Shown here piece by piece: positions 1 to 6,569 of a stretch of DNA of 14,152 nt (positions within the stretch are counted from its first letter, which is position 1; the number at the start of each line of letters is the position of its first letter). The DNA is from Chloroflexota bacterium (lineage in GTDB: Bacteria; Chloroflexota; Dehalococcoidia; Lucifugimonadales; CATQGZ01), in the NCBI GenBank assembly GCA_027624995.1, contig JAQBTI010000027.1, forward strand, positions 1 to 14,152, in the 5' to 3' direction. A model generated the notes under the pieces. The model was not told where the DNA came from. It worked only from the letters and a program-made list of their open reading frames with translations, and searched no databases. Made by a program: the position numbers and the translations under genes.

Positions 1-184
1 TGACCCGAGGCGCTCTACCACCAATTTCTACTGACAGACACGCCAGTTTTGCCCTTATTGCCAACTTGCAGATCGGGCGCACCTTTTTCGATAAGCCGAT
101 TCTACCGTACAGTACCCGTTTACACACCAATGCCGTCGTGGAGCGGGCGGATGACGGTCCGAGAGCAGGTCTGCCCTGCTGTCG

Positions 185-202
185 TTCCCGCGCAGGCGGG
201 AA
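185..202. repeat. REP-like hairpin repeat in non-coding left end
   Basis: The arms TTCCCGC and GCGGGAA flank a 4-nt loop (gcag), giving a perfect 7-bp stem. The wider unit, roughly 181-210 (gtcgttcccgcgcaggcggg then aatccac), matches a short dispersed repeat found in many bacterial genomes; when read through it translates as VPAQAGIH. I see only one copy here. It lies downstream of the minus-strand aminotransferase gene and has no T tract on that strand, so it is not a canonical terminator. I find no convincing gene in positions 1-296. Confidence 0.7.
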
Positions 203-296
203 TCCACCCCCCCTGGTCCACCGCGACGAGACATAGCGTCTCGTCAGATACGGCCCCGACCTGTCAGAGGCGGCGGAGACTCTTTCAGAAAACCCC

Positions 297-1445
297 TTAG
301 AAGAAGCCTTTGCGGCGGAACAGGTCCGCCAGTATGGCGACTCCTTCGGTGATCTCCTCGGGAGTATTGTAGCTGTAGGTGAGCCTCAGGTAGTTGGGAC
401 GGTCACGGCCCGCTCGAAACTGCGGGCCCGGATTGAACTTCACGTCGGCCGCCAGCGCGGCGCCCAACACGGACCAGGTATCTGCCCCGTCCGGCAACCG
501 GACCCAGAGCATCATCCCGCCCGCCGGACTGCTCCACCTGCAGCCGTCCGGAAAATGGTCGCCCAGCGCCCGCAGCATGGCATCACGCTTTCCCTTCAGG
601 GAGGCCCTGACCTTTTCGATGTGCTCGTCGCCGTGGCGTCTCATGAATTCGTACACGGCCATGGACGATAGATAGCTTGGCGAGGTCCCGAAGGACATCT
701 TCGCGAGCGTCTCCTGGACCTCGTCCGGGACTACGCCGTACCCCAACCGGAGGCCGCATCCCAGGAGCTTTGTGTAGGCCGAGACATACATCACGGAGTC
801 CTGGCCGTCCATGCCGATCATCGCCGGTGGCAGCGGGTCGCCGTCGATTCGGAAGTCGGCGTACGATTCGTTTTCCAGGATTGGGACGCCGAACTCTTGC
901 GACAGCTCGATCAGGCGTTCCCGGCGCTCTTCGCTCAGGGTCACGCCCATCGGGTTTTGGTACACGGAGATGCTATATATCAGCTTGAGACGCTTGCCCT
1001 CCGACGCGAGACTCCGGAGGATGCTTTCGAGGGCGGCGGTGTCCATCCCCTGTCCATCTGTGGCAACGTGCACCACGTGCGCACCCCGCTCGACCAGTTG
1101 TTTGAGCGTGCCCATATAGACAAACTCTTCGGCCAGAACGACGTCACCGGGGTCGATGAAGGCGTCCAGTATGGTCTGGACCGCACCGCCGGCGCCGCTG
1201 CTGAGGAAGATGGACTCGGGAGTCGTATCCACGCCTCTCTTCTCCGAGAGGTTTGCGGCGATCAGCTCGCGAAGGGCCTCGTGACCCTGGGGCGGAGGAT
1301 ACAGGGCGAGGTCGGCCCCTTTCTGCCGCCGCATCGCCTCGGACACAGCCTCGGACAGGCCCTCGTAGGGGATGGTCTGCGGGTCCGTGAAGGTGGTCGA
1401 GAAGAGGTACTTCGCATCCTCCTCCAGCTCCGGGGGCATCTCCAC
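297..1445 (-). CDS. PLP-dependent aminotransferase, class I/II (fold type I)
   Basis: This is a cytosolic pyridoxal-phosphate enzyme of the aspartate-aminotransferase fold, closest in style to the 2-aminoadipate/MocR-type aminotransferases; the substrate cannot be assigned. Numbered from the GTG at 1445, the visible motifs are Y-x-NP-x-G (YQNPMG, 162-167), ENESY (191-195), the Schiff-base lysine motif SAYTK (K226) followed by GLRLGY with R233, and a C-terminal NYLRLTYS carrying the expected carboxylate-binding Arg. At 382 aa it is near the family's usual 380-400. The residue that normally binds the PLP ring nitrogen (D in D-x-x-Y) is Asn192. The start is uncertain: the frame stays open and protein-like upstream to 1499, with GGAG at 1495-1498 placed 7 nt before an ATA codon at 1485-1487. 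GTG 1445 and ATG 1439 are the first ordinary starts. The dienelactone hydrolase gene ends just upstream, so the two probably share a transcript. Confidence 0.88.
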   Translation of the reverse strand: MEMPPELEEDAKYLFSTTFTDPQTIPYEGLSEAVSEAMRRQKGADLALYPPPQGHEALRELIAANLSEKRGVDTTPESIFLSSGAGGAVQTILDAFIDPGDVVLAEEFVYMGTLKQLVERGAHVVHVATDGQGMDTAALESILRSLASEGKRLKLIYSISVYQNPMGVTLSEERRERLIELSQEFGVPILENESYADFRIDGDPLPPAMIGMDGQDSVMYVSAYTKLLGCGLRLGYGVVPDEVQETLAKMSFGTSPSYLSSMAVYEFMRRHGDEHIEKVRASLKGKRDAMLRALGDHFPDGCRWSSPAGGMMLWVRLPDGADTWSVLGAALAADVKFNPGPQFRAGRDRPNYLRLTYSYNTPEEITEGVAILADLFRRKGFF

Positions 1446-1518
1446 CGGGACCGGAATCGACTCTGAAAACAGCCCTCGATACTCTATGTCAGCACTCCGT
1501 TATTGCGGTGACGTCGGG

Positions 1519-2265
1519 CTAGTAGAGATTTTTGGCGAACCAGGAGAAGACCCGCTCCCAGCCGTCCACCGCCGCCTCTGGACTGTAGCTGGGCCGGTAG
1601 TCGGCGAAGAAGCCGTGTCCGGCATCGTCGTAGACATGGAACTCGTAGGTCTTGCCATGCCGGACCAGCTCCTGCTCGATCTGCGCGACCTGCTCCGGGG
1701 ACGGGCTGGTGTCCTCCGCGCCGAAGAGGCCGAGGAGAGGGCACTGGAGGCCTTCCGTCATGTCGATGGGGGCTTTGGGCTGCCGCGCGTTGAGGTCAGC
1801 GGGTCCGGCAACGACCCGGCCTCCGTAGCAGTCCACGGCGGCCTCGATGCCTGGAACGTTGCAGGCGACGACATACGTCTGCCGGCCTCCCGAGCAGTAC
1901 CCAATTACGCCGACCCTGCCCGTGCAATAGGGCAACGACCGGAGCAGCCGGAGGGCCCCTTCGACGTCACCGATGCACCGCTCGTCCGGCACACCCCCGG
2001 CCGCCCTTACGGAAGACGCTATGTCGTCGACGTCGCCGGGCCCCTCGCGGTAGTGCAGGTCAGGGGCGATGGCCACGTACCCCCGGGACGCGAACTTCAG
2101 GGCGATCTCCTTGATGTGCGGGACCAGGCCGAAGACCTCGTGAATCACGATCACGCCGGGGAACGGCCCCGCTCCCAACGGTCGTGCCAGGTACCCGGAC
2201 ACATCGTCGTCGCCGTGTCCGGCGAATACGACCGTCTCGGCCAGCAGTCCCTCGTACTCGACCAT
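1519..2265 (-). CDS. Dienelactone hydrolase family protein
   Basis: An alpha/beta-hydrolase of the dienelactone hydrolase (carboxymethylenebutenolidase) family, 248 aa, which is the normal length. The family opens lactone rings in chloroaromatic degradation, but many members have other ester substrates. The catalytic Cys-Asp-His triad is visible: nucleophile elbow GYCSGG (C124), GAED (D185) and DAGHGF (H217). The HEVFGL motif (E43) corresponds to the Glu that tunes the DLH cysteine. No signal peptide is seen, so it is cytosolic. I chose the ATG at 2265 because AGGAGAGG sits 7 nt upstream; the frame remains open to 2343, but the extra 26 residues do not resemble the family. The aminotransferase gene begins 31-73 nt downstream of its stop, suggesting co-transcription. 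Confidence 0.88.
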   Translation of the reverse strand: MVEYEGLLAETVVFAGHGDDDVSGYLARPLGAGPFPGVIVIHEVFGLVPHIKEIALKFASRGYVAIAPDLHYREGPGDVDDIASSVRAAGGVPDERCIGDVEGALRLLRSLPYCTGRVGVIGYCSGGRQTYVVACNVPGIEAAVDCYGGRVVAGPADLNARQPKAPIDMTEGLQCPLLGLFGAEDTSPSPEQVAQIEQELVRHGKTYEFHVYDDAGHGFFADYRPSYSPEAAVDGWERVFSWFAKNLY

Positions 2266-2375
2266 TTGCGGGCCTCTCCTAAGGGATATGTAGGGCTGGA
2301 ATGAGGCCAGGATTCTAGCACACGGTGAAGCCGTAGAGTCCACCGAGCATGTTCCTAGCCGATCAGAGGGAGCTG

Positions 2376-3452
2376 CTATCTAGGCCCGTCACCGGTATCC
2401 TGCGTAACCTTACGCACCGGCCTGTAGACACGGGCGCGGGTTTCGCCCTCAGAGACGAGCAGACCTTTTCGAACCAGCATCGCGAGGTCCCTCGAAGCGG
2501 TGACGGGCGACACGCCGGTGATCTCAATGTAGTCGGACCTGGCCACAATCCCGGAGCTGAGGGCGAACGCCAGGACGTCAACCTGACGTTGTGCCAGTCC
2601 GAACTCGGCCATGTCGTCGTGGAACTCCTGCATTATCCTGTGCCAGTCTGTTAAACGCCCGGTGATCCGGCCGGCGTGCGCCTGCATCATGGACACGAAG
2701 AATTCGAGCCAGGCCGTGGCATCGTATTCGGCCATGAATCGGCTACCGAGGGTACGCTGGATGGCGGAGCGGTAGTGGTCCCAGAGTTCGAACAGATCGG
2801 ACTCGATCGACAACAACTTCTTGAACCCGAACTTAGAACGCTGAAGGACCAGCGTCGCCAGTGCCCGCGCCGTTCGACCGTTACCGTCCCAGAACGGGTG
2901 GATGGCTACGAAGTGGATGTGCGCGATCCCAGCCTTGAGGACGGGGTGGGTCTCATCATCCTCTCTGAGCCAGAGCGCGAACGACCGCATCCGCGCCGGG
3001 ACATCGCCCTGGTCCGGCGGTGTAAAGTCTCCGACCATGTTCTGACCCTTCCGATATGTTCCGGGAGTGAGGGTTTCAGCGGCACCGCGCATGAAGTACC
3101 GGTTGAGCTGCCGGATGACCAGTTCGTCGATGGGTATGTCGGTCTGATCACTCAGGTAGTCGACAAACTCATACGCCTCTATCGCGTTCAGGTTCGCCCT
3201 CTCGTCCTCCGTGAGGTTGCCCGAGGGTTGTCTGCTGACTAGCCTGCCGACTTCAGCCTCATCAAGGCTGGCGCCCTCGATCCGGGTTGTTCCGGCGGCG
3301 CGTCGCACCTGCACCTCGCGTCTGATCCATGCCTGGTGCTTAGGCATGATGAGCATGTTTTCGACGAGCCAGCTATGCCTCTCGATCTCCTCGAGGGCGT
3401 GGCGTATGCGCGGGGTGATGTCGAATTGGGGCTCGAAGATAGTATCAGTCAT
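2376..3452 (-). CDS. Fic family protein with C-terminal winged-helix domain
   Basis: A Fic/DOC-fold enzyme, 358 aa; most members AMPylate target proteins. The order is an N-terminal Fic_N region, the inhibitory-helix motif T-x-x-x-E-G (T55 to G60, TTRIEG), the catalytic loop HPFWDGNGRTAR (H185-R196, matching HxFx[DE]GNGRxxR), and a C-terminal winged-helix DNA-binding segment of about 285-345. The inhibitory motif lying N-terminal to the core makes it a class II Fic, expected to be autoinhibited until Glu59 moves. The start is the ATG at 3452; no strong Shine-Dalgarno is seen. A sigma70-like promoter lies at 3494-3522, and two GATA-n-TATC dyads (3438-3446 and 3493-3501) sit over the first codons and the -10 box. 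Autoregulation through the winged helix is therefore plausible (inference). No separate antitoxin gene is seen next to it. The target protein is unknown. Confidence 0.93.
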   Translation of the reverse strand: MTDTIFEPQFDITPRIRHALEEIERHSWLVENMLIMPKHQAWIRREVQVRRAAGTTRIEGASLDEAEVGRLVSRQPSGNLTEDERANLNAIEAYEFVDYLSDQTDIPIDELVIRQLNRYFMRGAAETLTPGTYRKGQNMVGDFTPPDQGDVPARMRSFALWLREDDETHPVLKAGIAHIHFVAIHPFWDGNGRTARALATLVLQRSKFGFKKLLSIESDLFELWDHYRSAIQRTLGSRFMAEYDATAWLEFFVSMMQAHAGRITGRLTDWHRIMQEFHDDMAEFGLAQRQVDVLAFALSSGIVARSDYIEITGVSPVTASRDLAMLVRKGLLVSEGETRARVYRPVRKVTQDTGDGPR

Positions 3453-3502
3453 AGCAAAGCAGGTAATTATATCGCGTCAATTGGCTACGATTGATAGTAT
3501 CA
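3438..3502. promoter_or_regulatory. Paired GATA-n-TATC dyads, putative operators at fic
   Basis: The 10-mer gatagtatca occurs twice, at 3438-3447 and 3493-3502, 55 bp apart (about 5.2 helical turns). Its core gatagtatc is a perfect inverted repeat around one central base. The upstream copy covers the -10 hexamer of the fic promoter; the downstream copy lies over codons 2-5 of fic. This arrangement would suit a repressor that blocks the promoter and possibly loops DNA. The Fic protein's own winged-helix domain is the obvious candidate, but this is inference. Confidence 0.45.
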
Positions 3503-3522
3503 TGGCGGTGCTTTACTGTCAA
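3494..3522 (-). promoter_or_regulatory. Sigma70-type promoter of the fic gene
   Basis: On the minus strand, TTGACA (3517-3522) is separated by exactly 17 nt from TACTAT (3494-3499), about 40 nt upstream of the fic ATG at 3452. The -35 box is perfect and the -10 matches 5 of 6 consensus positions. A second TATAAT-like hexamer (within gcgatataatta on the minus strand, near 3470) lacks a good -35. Confidence 0.7.
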
Positions 3523-3559
3523 CGCCGCCATAGCCGAGCGCTACGACTAAGGGTCGGCT

Positions 3560-4474
3560 CTAGAACACCGCGATCGGGTTGACGGGCGAGCCGGTGCCGC
3601 CGGGAACCACCAGCGGGTTGATCGTCAGCATGAACTCGTACCTGCCCTCGCGAGCACAGGCCTCGGCCAGGGGCTGAAGCAGGGCGTTGTCCAGCAGCAC
3701 GACGCCGAAGGAGCTTATGGCGGTGTGGACGGTCACGTCTGGGCCGTAGTGAGGCGGATGTCCTTCCAGCATGTCCCAGCCCAGCACCGAGACGTCGTTG
3801 TCGCGGATAAAGGTCAGGCACGACGGGTGCAGGCCGGGCTTGTCCCAGGGTCCACCCCATGTCCCGTGGTGTTCCGAGGCGTAGACCTCTCGGCCGCTGT
3901 AGACCATAACGGCGTCCCCGGGAGATAGCTCCAGCCCGTCGCTGTCGGCGATCGCCTGTAGCTCCCAGCCGTGGACGGGCTCGTCCAGGGTCACGTAAGG
4001 CTTGCCTCGGTGCTTGGGTACGTCCAGCATAACGCCACGGGTCACGATACCGTCGGACCAGGCGTCGACAGACCCGTGCTTGACACCGTTGTAGGCGATC
4101 GCCTCGGTCGGGTCGTGGCCACCCCACATTCCGTCTTCGTCCCAGAAGTGACAGAGCGAGTCAACATGCGTCACCGAGTGGCCATGGTAAGCGACGGAGA
4201 TATAGTCCAGGGCGCCTCCGCCCGACTTGCCGCCGACCGACATGACGTACAACGAGGCCGGGTTCGTGTTCTCCGGCGTCGGCTCGATAGGCCAGGGACG
4301 GCTCAGCGACACCGTGTGGCCGGACTTGACCAGACGGGCCGCGGCAGCCCTCTTCGCGGGCGTGATCAGGTTGACTGCGCCGGCCTCCGGGTTGTCCGTC
4401 CACCTGCCCCAGTTTCGGCGCTCTCGGAGGTAGGCCTTCAGCTCCGCCTTGGTGGGTACGTGTCGATCGGTCAT
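3560..4474 (-). CDS. Cyclase family protein (kynurenine formamidase-like metal hydrolase)
   Basis: A 304-aa member of the Cyclase family (Pfam PF04199), metal-dependent hydrolases that include bacterial kynurenine formamidase and isatin hydrolase. The metal-binding signature HxGTHxDxPxH appears as HSVTHVDSLCH (H99, H103, D105, H109), with V for G and L for P. H97, two residues earlier, is an additional possible ligand. The segment around 200-220 (EHHGTWGGPW) is typical of the long-form members acting on cyclic amides or lactones. No signal peptide is visible. The ATG start at 4474 has AGGTGG about 8 nt upstream. It ends 107 bp before the fic start, and the fic promoter lies between, so the two are not necessarily one operon. 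The substrate is unknown; the neighbouring amidohydrolase suggests amide or lactone hydrolysis, which is inference. Confidence 0.85.
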   Translation of the reverse strand: MTDRHVPTKAELKAYLRERRNWGRWTDNPEAGAVNLITPAKRAAAARLVKSGHTVSLSRPWPIEPTPENTNPASLYVMSVGGKSGGGALDYISVAYHGHSVTHVDSLCHFWDEDGMWGGHDPTEAIAYNGVKHGSVDAWSDGIVTRGVMLDVPKHRGKPYVTLDEPVHGWELQAIADSDGLELSPGDAVMVYSGREVYASEHHGTWGGPWDKPGLHPSCLTFIRDNDVSVLGWDMLEGHPPHYGPDVTVHTAISSFGVVLLDNALLQPLAEACAREGRYEFMLTINPLVVPGGTGSPVNPIAVF

Positions 4475-4552
4475 TTAGGACCACCTCTCTGCTGCCTGAA
4501 AAAGCCGGTTTGCCCAAAAGGTCAGGAGTCTGCACAAGAACATAGCGGGTAA

Positions 4553-4741
4553 CTATCCCTGTGATTTGTATTCCTCGACGTCACCAAATGACCAAGAGAA
4601 GTCGCAACTTTTGCATTGGTACACCATACCGATGGCTGCGCCTACTGCAGGTAGCAATATGGTGAAGATTAGTCCAAGGACTATGAAGCCCACTCCAACA
4701 GGCCAGAATAGCGCTGTTATTATGGCACCCACAATGATCAC
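4553..4741 (-). CDS. Small two-helix membrane protein with C-terminal CxxC (readable C-terminal part of a broken frame)
   Basis: A 62-aa reading frame beginning at GTG 4741 and rich in hydrophobic residues: IIVGAIITALFWPVGVGF and IVLGLIFTILLPAVGAAIG look like two membrane helices. They are followed by QCKSCDFSWSF, a CxxC half of a zinc ribbon. The frame stays open and hydrophobic upstream (GALAGAALIGCWLVF) to a TGA at 4811-4813. The expected N-terminal zinc-ribbon half (CPRC) lies in another frame just upstream, so this ORF is probably the C-terminal part of a longer protein. The coding signal is moderate and no function is recognised; small zinc-ribbon plus transmembrane proteins of this shape are common and uncharacterised. 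Confidence 0.5.
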   Translation of the reverse strand: MIIVGAIITALFWPVGVGFIVLGLIFTILLPAVGAAIGMVYQCKSCDFSWSFGDVEEYKSQG

Positions 4742-4925
4742 GAATACGAGCCAACAGCCGATCAGTGCGGCCCCAGCGAGGGCACCAAGGCACCCCTCCG
4801 GCGGGGGGCGTCACTGTGCCGTCTCCGCAGCGGGGGCAGGGCATCCACTCGTTCTTCTCTGGGGAACGCCCCTCGATATGTACAAGAAACGTATCTGAAA
4901 CCTTAGGTAGTTTTAGCAGACTCAT
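4742..4925 (-). pseudogene. N-terminal half of the same protein, out of frame (frameshift near 4793-4808)
   Basis: From ATG 4925 (or ATG 4844, MPCPRCG) the frame encodes a CPRCGDG zinc-knuckle and then continues into TVTPPAGGVPWCPRWG, which stops resembling the downstream membrane protein. Moving forward one base around the CCCCCC run (4803-4808) or the GGGG run (4793-4796) joins it to the two-helix frame ending at 4553, giving a coherent protein with CPxC, two membrane helices and CxxC. This may be a true frameshift mutation, a sequencing or assembly homopolymer error, or less likely programmed +1 slippage. Confidence 0.4.
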
Positions 4926-5019
4926 TCCAAGAAGTCACCCTTCTGTACCGAGACGTGCGCCTTCACTCCGCGCGACTGCCTTCTTCTCCCCTGCAGAATA
5001 ACCAGGTGAGCCAATTTCC

Positions 5020-6261
5020 CTACGAGACCAGGTCCTTGTACGAATGGCCAGCCTGCAGGATCATCAGCAGCTTGGACCGGTCCTCGAGAATGCCGATGTC
5101 GTCCAACGGGTCGCCGTCCACGACGAGCAGGTCGGCGATCTTGCCCGGCTCCAGAGTGCCGACCTCGCCGTCGATGTGGACGCACTCCGAGGCCGTCTTG
5201 GTCGAGGCCACTATGGCCTGCATCGGCGTCATCCCGTTCTCGACCATCAGCCGAAGCTCCTCGGCGTTGGTCCCGTGCTCCCCAACGCCAGCGTCGGTGC
5301 CCATGGCTATCCGGACGCCCGACTCGACGGCCATTTTGAAACTCTTCTTGTGGGCCTCGACCGCCTCCTGGGCCTTGCGGACCGACTGCGGCATCACGCT
5401 GCCGGGCTGCTCTTCGGCTCGGCGAAGGACGGCCGTGAGCGCCTGAAGCGTCGGGACAAGGAAGGTGCCCCGCGCCTTCATTTCCGCTATGACACTCTCG
5501 TCCAGGTAGAAGCCGTGCTCGATCGACTCGACGCCGCACTCGACCGCGTTCCGGATCCCTTCCGTCGACTGCGCGTGGGCCATGGCGGTCTTGCCGACGG
5601 CCGCGGCTTCCTCCACCATCACCGATATCTCCGCGCGCGTAAATTGCGTCGCCGTCGGCTCGTCGCTGGGCGACATTACGCCGCCGCTGGACATCAGCTT
5701 TACAAAGTCGGCCCCGGCCCGGAGCACAGAGCGTGTGGCCTTGCGCACCTCTTCAACGCCGTCACAGATCCCATCCGGCCACTCCCATGGATTGCCTCCG
5801 GGCAACAGGGGATGGAGTATGCCGGTGGGAAGATGGAAGTCGGTGTGGCCGCCAGTCTGCGACAGGCCGGTGATCGCGATCCTCATCCGAGGCGCGGGGA
5901 TGAGTCCCTGCTCGACGGCGGTCTTGAAACCGGCGGGGCTGCCGAGGGCGTCTCGCACCGAAGTAACCCCCGCGTCAAGCGTCGTCTTGGCATTGAGCGT
6001 CGCCTGTATGACGCGCAGGCTCATCGGCGTCAGGGCCAGCTCCTGAAACGGCCGTATGTCGACGAAGAAGTGGACGTGGCAGTCTATGAGGCCGGGCATG
6101 ATCGTCCTCCCGGCGATGTCGATGATTTCGGCGCCCGCTGGCAGAGATGTCAGCCGCCCCACCTGGCTGATGCGGCCATCGTCGTCGATGACCACCCCAG
6201 CGTTGTGTACCGGGTCGGCCCCGATCCCATCGATCAACACTCCCCCGGTTAGAACCTTCAC
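5020..6261 (-). CDS. Metal-dependent amidohydrolase family protein
   Basis: A 413-aa amidohydrolase-superfamily enzyme resembling the imidazolonepropionase/prolidase-like branch often annotated as Xaa-Pro dipeptidase or amidohydrolase. Binuclear metal ligands are visible: CHVHF (H62, H64), the probable carboxylated lysine FVKLMSSGG (K188), AHAQS (H229), SIEHG (H249) and MGTDAG (D323). The C-terminal GTLEPGKIADLLVVDGDPL is the standard composite-domain closing segment. No signal peptide is visible. I chose GTG 6261 because GGAGG lies 6 nt upstream; a TTG at 6282 would place that Shine-Dalgarno inside the gene. A promoter (TTGACA-17-TAGATT) lies at 6305-6333, and the MFS transporter is transcribed divergently from the same intergenic region. 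The substrate is unknown. Confidence 0.9.
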   Translation of the reverse strand: MKVLTGGVLIDGIGADPVHNAGVVIDDDGRISQVGRLTSLPAGAEIIDIAGRTIMPGLIDCHVHFFVDIRPFQELALTPMSLRVIQATLNAKTTLDAGVTSVRDALGSPAGFKTAVEQGLIPAPRMRIAITGLSQTGGHTDFHLPTGILHPLLPGGNPWEWPDGICDGVEEVRKATRSVLRAGADFVKLMSSGGVMSPSDEPTATQFTRAEISVMVEEAAAVGKTAMAHAQSTEGIRNAVECGVESIEHGFYLDESVIAEMKARGTFLVPTLQALTAVLRRAEEQPGSVMPQSVRKAQEAVEAHKKSFKMAVESGVRIAMGTDAGVGEHGTNAEELRLMVENGMTPMQAIVASTKTASECVHIDGEVGTLEPGKIADLLVVDGDPLDDIGILEDRSKLLMILQAGHSYKDLVS

Positions 6262-6304
6262 CGCTGACCTCCGTACGGCCAAATACGACTGCCGTTTCGG
6301 GGTG

Positions 6305-6333
6305 AATCTATACGCTGGTCAAGACGGTGTCAA
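6305..6333 (-). promoter_or_regulatory. Putative promoter of the amidohydrolase gene
   Basis: On the minus strand, TTGACA (6328-6333) is followed after 17 nt by TAGATT (6305-6310, 4 of 6 consensus), about 44 nt before the GTG start at 6261. The -35 is perfect and the -10 weaker. Confidence 0.45.
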
Positions 6334-6377
6334 ACGTAGGAGCTGCGGGTCCGGAAGCGTGACCGCAGAGATGGCGA

Positions 6378-6400
6378 GATGCGGTTCCGGATACCGCATC
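6378..6400. promoter_or_regulatory. Perfect 8+7+8 dyad in the divergent intergenic region
   Basis: GATGCGGT and ACCGCATC form a perfect inverted repeat around a 7-nt centre (tccggat). It lies in the 308-bp stretch between the divergent amidohydrolase and MFS genes, 3 bp before a plus-strand TTGACA (6404-6409) that has no good -10 at 17 nt; a TAGAAT at 6450-6455 is the best nearby hexamer. The dyad could be an operator for a regulator of one or both genes, or an RNA hairpin. I see no gene in 6262-6569. Confidence 0.4.
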
Positions 6401-6569
6401 CAATTGACAAAAGCTCCGACCCCACTCTGAACTACACGGTGACGTAAGATAGAATCCGTCGCGCTCACGAGCGGGAGGGGGCTGGCGCGACTCCATACTG
6501 TCGGGTCGACGCGACGGCGTCGCCAGGGCGTTTCTGAAGGCCGGCCGGAGCACGAGGCACATAGGCAAC

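Noticed and set aside
1..24. tRNA-like fragment on the minus strand at the left edge (TTGGTGGTAGAGCGCCTCGG)
   Set aside because: It resembles a D-loop/D-stem, but the required GCTC partner is missing upstream, the position-33 U is absent, and the rest lies outside the window. Not supportable as a tRNA.
49..300. Plus-strand 83-aa frame at the left end
   Set aside because: It runs through the REP-like repeat (VVPAQAGIHPPW) and has no Shine-Dalgarno or family features.
2266..2343. 26-residue extension of the dienelactone hydrolase
   Set aside because: The internal ATG at 2265 has a strong AGGAGAGG and gives the normal family length.
5044..6252. Long 402-aa plus-strand frame opposite the amidohydrolase
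   Set aside because: Antisense shadow of a GC-rich gene; the composition is Arg/His/Gly-rich without motifs, while the minus strand has all amidohydrolase metal ligands.
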